Positions 11,061-20,500 of a stretch of 64,000 nt of DNA are shown one piece after another; within the stretch, counting starts at the first letter, position 1; each line of letters starts with the position of its first letter. The notes under the pieces are model-generated. The model searched no databases, had not been told where the DNA came from, and was given only the letters and a program-made list of their open reading frames with translations. The position numbers were made by a program, and so were the translations under genes. Source of the stretch: Liolophura sinensis. Taxonomy: Eukaryota > Mollusca > Polyplacophora > Chitonida > Chitonidae. The DNA is taken from assembly GCF_032854445.1 (NCBI RefSeq), contig NC_088302.1, forward strand, positions 23,263,788-23,327,787, in the 5' to 3' direction.

Positions 11061-11430
11061 TGAGTTTTAATATTGTACTTAACAGTTGGTCAGTTATATG
11101 ACGACGACAAGTCATTAGGTGTGAGTAAATATACTGTGTATCCTTGTGGCAGAGTGAATCCATGCCGCCAAAGTGCTGCCGTCACTAAAGTACCCTGCTG
11201 CAGACACCAGACATGACACCCCACCCAGTCACATTATACTGACTCCTGACCAACCAGTCCTGTTTCCTTGCTCTAAACTCTTAGTGTTGAGCACCAAGCA
11301 TGGCAACAACAAGTATCATATTTAAAGTCTTTGATATGACCCGATCCAGGTTTGATCCCAGGTCTCTGGACTTTGATCCCAGGTCTCTCGACTTTGAGGT
11401 AGACGTTCTAACCAGCTCTAGGCCACCGAA
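11052..11430 (-). mobile_element. SINE-B copy 3, diverged
   Basis: It runs from a tail (TGAATGCTTGAGTTTTAATA on the + strand) to a tRNA-like head at the right (on the minus strand GGTGGCCTAGAGCTGGTTAG). The body shares TATATGACGACGACAAG and TTCCTTGCTCTAAACTCTTA-type positions with the other SINE-B copies, at lower identity. Near 11347-11390 a 23-bp stretch (TTTGATCCCAGGTCTCTGGAC) is repeated in tandem. Confidence 0.65.
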
Positions 11431-11435
11431 GCGGT

Positions 11436-11585
11436 CTCACTTATATGACATTGGTGAGCATTATGGTGGGGGACCCACGACTATCTGCTGGTTACTGGCA
11501 GACCTTCCCATGTAACTACAGAGGAGGCCAGCGTGATGGAATGGACTCCCACAGATCGCACTGTTAAACGTATCCTGGGTCAGAC
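11436..11585 (-). repeat. SINE-A fragment, diverged
   Basis: It contains TTATATGACATTGGTGAGCATTATGGTGGG, then CCACGACTATCTGCTGGTTACTGGCAGACC and a B-box-side segment ending near TCCTGGGTCAGA, in SINE-A order on the minus strand. Both ends are missing. Confidence 0.65.
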
Positions 11586-11750
11586 TTGTGAAAGCGAATT
11601 TGATGTTGTAACTTGTGGTGGGTTGGGTGATGTGGTTGGCGTAGGTTTGGAATATTTCGCATTACATTATAAGGTCTTCACACATCAAGACAAAACAAGA
11701 CAAAATTCCCCTGATTTATGATTCATAAAGATTAGGACAGAATACTCTGA

Positions 11751-11756
11751 TTTATT
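11751..11756 (-). terminator. Alternative AATAAA polyadenylation hexamer
   Basis: The + strand TTTATT here reads AATAAA on the gene strand, about 2.1 kb past the stop and outside a recognisable SINE tail. It would end a longer transcript if the SINE-derived signals upstream were not used. Low confidence, because such hexamers are common by chance in AT-rich DNA. Confidence 0.2.
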
Positions 11757-12117
11757 TACAAAACAAATGATAAATAATAATACATAAATGAATGTACAAA
11801 GAAATGAAACAGCAGAAACAGAAATCTTAACAATTGCCAAATTCCCCTTTCATAGAGTGGGAAGATGATGAGCTGTGAGAAGGTATCCCCTGGGGAGTCC
11901 TCCGTTCCCTGGGGGAGGGGGGAGGCGAGAAGGCAGAGGTCATACTGCCCAGGGGACACCACCTCGCACAGCTAATATGTACAGCTTCTATATATACACA
12001 TATATCTGTATGCATAATGTCAGAATTCACAATTTAGAAGCAGTCCAGATCAAATGATGCACAATGTAATTGAAGGTTGTATAAAACAAGTGATCACACA
12101 TTGCTCCATTCATTGCC

Positions 12118-12152
12118 ATATATATATAATATACGTATATATATATATATAA
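12118..12152. repeat. (TA)n microsatellite
   Basis: An AT/TA dinucleotide run with one ACG interruption. Confidence 0.95.
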
Positions 12153-12708
12153 CAATCAGAGCACTGAAAAGGCCATATTGACATTGGATTTCCAATCGGT
12201 TCAGCTTTACAAGCTTAAAGTCCACTTTAGAGACTACAGTTCAGATGACACATCACTAACACACACGTGACGACACCCAGATAGCGCACGATCATTTAGT
12301 CACAATATTTAGTCAGAAAATACCATGTAGAGTATATAATATTTATGTGTGTATGAGATGATTTGACAATTTTGCCACTAGGAAGAATAGCACTATCAGG
12401 AAAACATAAAGATAGAAAATAATTAATCATATTTTATCCCAAATTTTGTGAAGATGTTGGAAACATTGAAAATATTAATAATGGGAAAAACAAAGTGGTA
12501 GTAAACAACGAACCAATTAGTAAGAACACCCAAGGGAGACTACTGTGAATTGTCTGTTCTGTATTAACAACTTCTTGATCTGTCTGAAATCATCAATGTT
12601 ACAATTCAGGTAACAAATAAACCATTGCGAGGTGTTCGATATTAAAAAAAAAATATGTTACTTTCATACATGAAGTCACTTGTTGGGCAGAATATAGCTA
12701 CATAGTTT

Positions 12709-12841
12709 GTATTTATTTTTATTTATTTATTTGATTGGTGTTGTATGCCGTACTCAAGAAAAATTCACTTATATGACGACAAACAGCATTATGGTGGGAG
12801 GAAACCAGGCAGAGCCTGGGGGAAACCTGCAGACTGCTGAC
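12709..12841 (-). mobile_element. SINE-A copy 7, 5'-truncated, in protocadherin 3' region
   Basis: It comprises the tail and 3' half only: TTTATTTTTATTTATTTATTTG, GTACTCAAGAA, CAGCATTATGGTGGGAGGAAACC, GACTGCTGACAGG. It lies in the same direction as the protocadherin, so its tail reads as repeated AATAAA on the gene strand, about 1.15 kb after the stop. Confidence 0.85.
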
Positions 12842-13288
12842 AGGCCACTACATGGCTGTAGTATACAGTACTATTAAATAACTGTAAAACATGATTAAAC
12901 TTTGTAACATGCAACTGGATAAATTTCAGATCTGGAACACAGTTAAGAAACATAAATTTAGTAAAATTTCGACTTAATTCTGCATTCTGTTGCAACATGG
13001 CCAAAAAAATGACATGAATTGTTTACCTAAATTATAGCAGTACAGAAGCGATCCAGAAGGCACGTCCACTGGTATCGTTATTGGCCCATGACAGAGTTGC
13101 TTCCCCTTGATCACACCGTCGCTGAACATTTCTTTGAATCCAACTGGGCAAGCACATGCCATACACTATGTACTCAGGTCAGCACTTTTTTTTTTTCTTT
13201 CACAGAAAGGATATATAAAAACAGTGTAAACCATGCTGCAGACATGTCAAATTATGCTCAATGTCATGAAATGAAATGAATAGTCATG

Positions 13289-13289
<1 letters not shown>

Positions 13290-13330
<41 letters not shown>

Positions 13331-13383
13331 CACACATATACATATATGGGATATATATATATATACACACATACATATATGGG
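13290..13383. repeat. (TA)n / (TACA)n microsatellite
   Basis: A long TA run, then two ACACACATA(CA)TATATGGGA(G/T)ATAT units. Confidence 0.95.
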
Positions 13384-13866
13384 AGATATCCTCGAAAGTA
13401 TTCATGTACGCTTTATGACCAGGGCTGGCAAAGCATTTCTGTTATGTTCTCATCATGTATGGAGAATGAAATAAATAGAATTCAAGAAGAAGAATTCTGA
13501 GGTGAAACGCATAGAAAAATAAAGATGCACAGTGGAAAGAGATGAATTGAATATTGAGGACCTCTGTCAGAATGTTGAGTCTCCAACTGTACGTGGTGTG
13601 GGTGTGGAGGGGAGTTGCGAGGTATTAACATGAATATCTCACAATAATTTTGTGAATCGACAGACAACATTCTCACAGTCATAGCTGTTTGTGTGCACAT
13701 TTAGAAGGCGGATATACTGAAATGACCACATGTCACACCACGTTATAGAACCATCCCACTGAAAGCTCTGTCGTAAAAGTCTTTTGTAAGATTCTCCAAA
13801 AGAACCCAGCAAGATGCAGGCAGGCTGACTGTCACGGCCACAGTCACCGTCACTGTCACATCACAG

Positions 13867-14519
13867 TCACACCACAACATCGGTGAAGTATAACTGGTTA
13901 ATATCATCAGCGTCGTCAGCATTGACAGTGTAGCTGCCCGATGTTGTTGTGTCGTCGTCCTCTCGGCAGTACGCCATGCTTTCTCCAATGCCCTCATCGA
14001 ACCCATAGTCGTGGGAATTGACGACATCCGGGTAAGGGGGTGGAGGGGGATAGTCCAGAGTCTTAGACACGGGCTCCCAGCCAGGAGCCTTCACTTTAAA
14101 CATGGGGGAGTGAGGTTTGTTTCGCTCCAGGCTATGCGTTTGTGATGATGCCCCGCTGTTGTGGTAGTAACCATCCCCTGCAGCAGCCACCAGATTGCAT
14201 CCACTGCCACAGCTCAGTGGCGATGCAAGTGGTGATGGTGTCGCCCCAGGTAAGGTAGCACTCTTAAAGGTGGTATAATTGGGATGTCGGAAAGACGAGC
14301 ATTTCTGTGCGTCTCCCCCGTCTTCTGCGCACCCGCTATGTGCCGGGAACTCCCGCGCGTTGAGATCTAATTTTGGCACTGGACAACCGCTGCTCTTGAA
14401 GCGCGTGTATCCGTTTGGACTTCCGGGTTTCCGCCCGATGTCAATTCGCCGGGATCGTGAGCCTTCCATCGGACCATTAACACAGGGGGTATACTTTGTT
14501 GCATAATATCTGGGTTGAT
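13867..14519 (-). CDS. Protocadherin exon 4 (C-terminal tail and stop)
   Basis: The acceptor TTTTTGTCTCTCTTCAG precedes 14519 and the frame is open to the TGA ending at 13867: 2 nt completing the split codon, then 216 codons and the stop. Joined to exon 3 it reads ...HTEP-D-QPRYYATKYTP. Visible motifs, numbered for the 1255-residue model: YTTFKS (1120-1125), matching the WAVE-complex receptor motif; a proline run ending PPPPPY (1196-1201), matching the PPxY WW-domain ligand; an acidic DDDTTT region; and the C-terminus FTDVVV, which fits a class II PDZ ligand. All are pattern matches, not tested binding sites. There is no frame break in this exon. Confidence 0.88.
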
Positions 14520-17500
14520 CTGAAGAGAGACAAAAATCAATGTGGTCAACACATAGTATTCCATTAAGTCTACGTTCTATTCCACTAATCTACAGCTTTC
14601 TATACAATAACAACCCACAAAGCTACAGGAAAATTACGCAGACACAGATATTACTGTTCGAAGTTTTATATCAATATGTAACAACCTACACATGAAGATG
14701 ACGAAAACTACAATGCACATGTATCAAGGAATATGAGGCTTCAAGAACTCAAAATGTGCAACCAACAAACTCTTAGTTTGAAATGTAAATTTGAAATCAT
14801 GAAAGTTTTAGTGCACATCAATGCATTAACCTGAATGTATGTGTTACGATATAAAAGAAATCTGTAGAGTAACAAGTACATCTTTTATGTGCAAGAAATT
14901 TATAACACACTTAAAGAATTTCCAGTTCTATAGGTACATTGTCCAAGTACTGAATGACAAAGAATGCTCTATTTGGACTACTACAAGATACAGTTATTAA
15001 GTTTGCCAAAAAAAAAGTCCAAGTTAGAATGTTGAGGGAAGGATGCATAGTGAATAGAAAGTGAAATGTTAAAAAGGTCATGGGAAGTTTTGGTGAGACC
15101 ATGTTACGATGCCACACAGGGGAAATCTTCCGTTAGACGTTCAAATGCCTATGGACAATTTGACTAGGCGACACCGCTGATGAGTCGACTGAACAGAAGA
15201 ATAGAAACAGATCGTGGGCATTGAACAGCAAAATCACACTAATTGGAATCGGATACTTTTCCTGTGATGGGCCGGCTGAGTTTTAGATGGATGGCACGAC
15301 TGGGGCCGAACTATCACTGGTGGAATTTGGTGTCTGATCTACCGGGGCCTGGGGAGTCGGGGTACATGTTGCAGTATTACAATGTTTAGCTAGCACATGA
15401 CGACGACGACGATGCGACGACAGGACCTTGAACTGCAGCTAAAACAGAAACCTCCAAGTTAGGCATTTGATCAAAACACTGACTTGGTATTCCAGCAATG
15501 TGCAGTCAAGTTCCCTGCTGGTGTACAACAATCAAAGGAATAGTTACGAAATAGGCAGAAACAGGGAGGGTTACCTGTGAATTCTATCGGTTTTCACGGC
15601 TGACCTGGGCAATAGGGTTCCGATTTGAACTCACAGATTAGAGTTTTGTCCTAATGTTAGTGTGTGGTTTGATCTACAGGGTAGTTCTATAGCAAATGTA
15701 CAAGCCTGGAAAGAGAATAGGTTGAGGCTCAGACTGGGTTGATGGCTACCAGCAACTGATCGATCAGAAAAAAATATTTAAAAAAAAGTCATAAACAGAT
15801 TCCACAAAGGCAGTTGAGACTGATGTCAAACAGTTGAAATGCGATTCTTATACATATTTTTGGTTGAATTTGGGTACACCCAAAACTGAACAAAAAGTTG
15901 TGTCACAATTAAAATCTGTCAAAAGTTGAACTTCTGATTCTATAAATCTGGTGACATATTTACATTTTAGATTTTGCAAGAATGGCTTCGTGGAATCCCC
16001 TCTAAATCTACTACAAGGTAGATGTTTTAAACGAGAAATCTTTTCCAACCTTTTCTTTCTTTCCATGAAAGTGTCATGAATGTTTTATTAAAATTAAATT
16101 TTTCTGATCAAGTTGTTGCTATTGGCAAAATAGAAATAGAGCAGTTGTAAACATATGCAATTTATCCAGTTTTATTGTCCATTTACGAAATGGTATGTTT
16201 CAGATTCAATGCTCCAGTTCTGTTTTACAGCTAAATCCACCAAATCGACCAACTTCCCATGGGATTAGTAAATACTTCACAAAATTAGTAATGTAATTGC
16301 TCAACACATTGGGTAAACATTGGATGTATAACATAGCTTTCAGTATATAGAAGAAAATTGGTCCTATAACTCTGCTGCATTGTTGACCAATCCATATGCG
16401 CTTTTCTTGTTGAAGAATTAGTGCGTAGTTACATATAATTACAGGTTATAGCTCCGAAGAGAAAAATGATCGAGAAAAGGCAAATAAAATTGCAGAAGTG
16501 GTGAAGCAACAACAACAGCAACACATTAGGTTACAGACACGGTGAAGCAAAAGCATGCGCGCGGACAAACTTACCAATATGAACAAATATGGCTACTGCA
16601 TTGAAACTGGCTTTACACATAATGAGGTCTAACAGCTGCTGAGAAAGGAAACAGAAATAGTGGGGTACAGTCGTGGCTCAAACACCGATACGGCCAACAA
16701 AAACAAAACCAACCAACCAACCAAAACAAATCAAAAACAAAACAAAAGAAACAGCAAGAAAGAAAGTAAACAGTATATCCTTATCAGATCGGCAAAAAGT
16801 TTTCAAACCAAATGTTGTAAGTTTTATCGGAAGATTTTATCAGAGAGTTCAAAGGGCAATCATCATTAACTGCAAATTTAGTTATTAATGTTTGATCTGC
16901 AATGCACAATTACACGTATTTATACAATTTGTTTGGCGTTGACACCACTTATTGTGCGTACTGTAAAACATAATCTGTTTTCCCCATTACTGCAGGCATG
17001 TTTATAGTTAGCATGCAACCCCTGGAGACATGCCATGTTAGTCACGGCATGAGACAAACAACTCAGCACCCGATGGTTACAATCTATGATAATAATTCTG
17101 ACAAACTTTGTCTACAGGCAAGTCCAGATTGTGTTATCTGTATTGTTCTGGGGATGACAATGGCCGATATTAGCGTGGCTACGCAAGCATGCAATATTTC
17201 ACATTGGCTTTATATTCCAGCATGCAAAATCAATGAGAGATGGCTAGAGTGACATCCAGAGAGCGATTTATCGAAAGAATTTCAACACGACCTCAGACAA
17301 TACACTCATTTCGAACACACACCTCCACCAATAGCCAAATGTCTTGTTAATAATCTGAGTTTTGTTTAGCCGTTGCTATGGTGACGTGGAGTTGGTTTGT
17401 AGCATGGGCTCATTTTCTTATCATGCTGGATTAAGTGTATAAGATCAAAGCTGATCAGATAGCAGGGGACCTATCCCAGGAATCATGCCACGACAACAAC

Positions 17501-20500
17501 AAGCGTGCCCGAGAATCTGACTTACCTGGTTCTGTGTGTGGATAGTGCTGGCCTCTGGTGATGTGCCCGTCGTCTTCGCTCCCTCCTCGGCCGCTATCGC
17601 TGTTAAAAGTCTCCCCAGACGTGTCGCTGTGAGCATCGTCTTTATGCAACAACTCTAATAGCTGCTTCACCTGGTGATTTTAAAACATCAGTTTATAAAT
17701 GGTTTTAATGATCCTGGGCACAAAGCGAATACGAAATAACAAGTTAATTCACAGAATTTATGCCCCCCAGGCTAAAAACACGAAAGTTATGCACACAGCA
17801 AAATCAGACAATATCTGAAGCTGTTATGGTAGAGAAACAACAACCAATAAGAAACAAGGATATCACTACATAAGGAAAACCGATACACCTGGCTTTCATT
17901 GAAGGACAGACAGACGGACAGACCAAATTTAATATCACTGGAATTGTATAAAAGCACAAGATAAAAAAACCAAAACTAAATGGTAACATATGTTAATGTT
18001 CAGTATTTCTTCTGAAACTCATCGATAAAGATTAAATCTAGCTGTTTTTTATCAACTTGCATGCATGTCCTCTGAGACAAAAGATTAAGCTAAATCTGTT
18101 GGATGTGTGACCTCACCAATAACACATTAAAGCAAGTGAAGAAAGATGTTTTACCAAAGACATTCAATTGCAGATACAAGCCATAAGCTCTTCCAAGAAA
18201 TAACTAATCTCTTTTTTTAACATTTGCCCCAGAATTCAAAGCCAGCTACATTACACTCATGGTCGAGTTGAGCGCAAAGCCCTACTTCTGAAAGGCGAAG
18301 AAAACTGTTTTGTTTTCCCAATACGATGTCCCTGCACATTCTTTATTTGAATTTTTGTCACATTAACTAATTTTGTTTTTTCTTGTTTGATCACTGTTTA
18401 ATGCCATATTTAATAATTTTTTGCTCAATCGAAGGCAATCAGTTTTATGGGTGAAGGGTACATCAATTGGATGCATTTACTACATTATTACGGAGTAAAC
18501 AATTTAAAGAGGACATAGTTTGATGTTCTGACTCATTTAAGTTGCACTGTGCGCGTAAGTAAGTTCTGACCTCAGTACAAAGTTCAGGACCAAGTTCACA
18601 GTCTGAGACTGGATTAACTAAAGCATTGGACACTTTCAAAAAACTTTTAAGTTAAATCTCAAAACTATTTGGCAAAAGACATGTATATTTAAAGAATATG
18701 ACATCACTTAATGTGATGTGGTTTACACTGCAAAGACAGTTACAAAAAACAATTGATTTAGGATGTATGATGAAAGTGGTCCCCACCCTGACAGAATTCT
18801 TATTGCAAGTGTGTACCTCTATAGGCTTTTTCTGTCCCCAGGAGGGATCTTTGTGGGGTAAACTGCCCTGTTGTGGGTGGTAGTCCTGCCTGTTGTCCAT
18901 GAGCGGGGAGTGCTTGGCAGGGCTTGCCTGTCGACTGCCAGGGCCTTTTAGCTGACCTGGAACAGGGTGCTGCCAACAGAAACAAAACACAATGAACAGC
19001 AAGCAGGAGAAAATTTTCTGTTTTTTTTTTTTATCTGATTATTTAATTATTTAGTCTATGGCAAAGGTCAGTTTTATGCCTGGCAGATACCATAGAACCA
19101 AGGGTTAAACGGCTGACTTTTTCTCAGATCACATGACCTCACCTCGTGCTTTAAAGTCAGACTAACATGGAAGTACCATATATGAGCAGTTGGTCAATTT
19201 TAAAAGTCGACTAAACAATTGTTGCGGATAAACCTGCACCCTTATTATGTATGTCATTTTTAGTAAAAAATGAGATGACTTTAAAACCCCTATCCAGTGT
19301 ATATTCAATCCAACTTACATGTCTGCTTGACGCCTAAAACATACATACACGTTCTACATGTGTATTTATCAAGATCAGAGCAAATGGATATCAATGTGTA
19401 AAGCTAACTGCCACACATAAAACTGCCAGATATTTTTTTTTTTTTCTTGGTTGCAAATAAAAACCATTCCTTTTGAAACACATTCACAACCTGTGAGAAA
19501 CTGAGGATTAATTTGATTGGTTGATCAACCTGATCACATGACCTTTTGAACTCAGGGGCTAACCAACCAGCTGCTCTGTGACAGACAGATCAGGCGCACG
19601 TGGCGCAGCTGGTAAAGACGGCGCCACACATGCTCGGAATACCGACAACAGACCACGGACAGCATGCACGTCAAAATTAATTAGTCAATTTCCAGCGGAT
19701 TAGTCTGCAGGCCCTAACTTATTATTTTCATCTTGGAGAGACACAGGGAGGCTATCCTAAGACAGTCATTATTAATGAGGGCAAGAGGACAAGCACGACA
19801 CATGGCGGTGTACTGATAATTACATAATCATTTCCTATACCCCTTAAACTTGTAACGGAATTTACTGTTACAGAAACTGAGAGCCAGTGCATGGCATCTA
19901 AGAATGTCAGAACATCTAAAACCTCAACATATTCGGCCAGTAAAGTATAAATTTACATACACTTTCAAACATAATTCACCACATTTTGAAGACTAAAATG
20001 TATTATTCAGGCAGGGCAGACAAGCACTTGGTAGAAATTCTGAAAAAACATTTCCCCATAAGGTAACACCCTTCTATCACACCCAAACCATGCACCACAT
20101 GAACGTCTGTCATCCACTTTGTTGGAATTATCGTTAGCTTATGAGGAAATGCCCCAAAATTATTAGAGTTTATTTGTTTTTAGATTTCACTTTCCAGGTT
20201 CCAGGTATAGCACTACATTATGGTTACAAAAGTCGCATTGTTTCTGAGAAGGAAATTTCTCATTTTCAAAAGGTAGACTATGTCTGTTGTAACTTTAGAC
20301 TAGATATTATTTAAGCAAACGGCTGTATTCTGGGTTCTTCGTGTTTTACAAAAATGGTACAAATGACTCACCTCTGTGGGACTAGGGCTGGGACTAGCTG
20401 AAGATGCCTGCTGGCCTTTAAATGTTGAAAATGATGTATTATGGGTAGAATTTGTTATATTATGGCACTCCTGTGGCACTTCTTCCAAAGAGAAGCTGAC

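Larger units (their letters stand above)
11586..12708. other. Region downstream of the protocadherin
   Basis: No coding signal on either strand. It contains an AATAAA on the gene strand at 11751-11756 and a (TA)n run at 12118-12152. It could be the distal part of a long 3' untranslated region. Confidence 0.5.
12690..13866 (-). other. Probable 3' untranslated region of the protocadherin
   Basis: This is the sequence after the stop codon on the minus strand. Reading down from 13866, I find no AATAAA or ATTAAA on the minus strand until the SINE tail at 12712-12735, where several overlapping AATAAA hexamers occur. A U-rich stretch follows on the minus strand (the + strand A run near 12643-12652). 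The (TA)n tract at 13290-13380 would fall in this region. The end point is inferred, and a later signal at 11751-11756 is another option. Confidence 0.4.

Noticed and set aside
13276-13500. Frames rich in YI repeats
   Set aside because: Translation of the (TA)n microsatellite.
19590-19645. tRNA-like stretch GTGGCGCAGCTGGTAAAGAC
   Set aside because: It has an A-box-like part but no B box or acceptor pairing that I can see.
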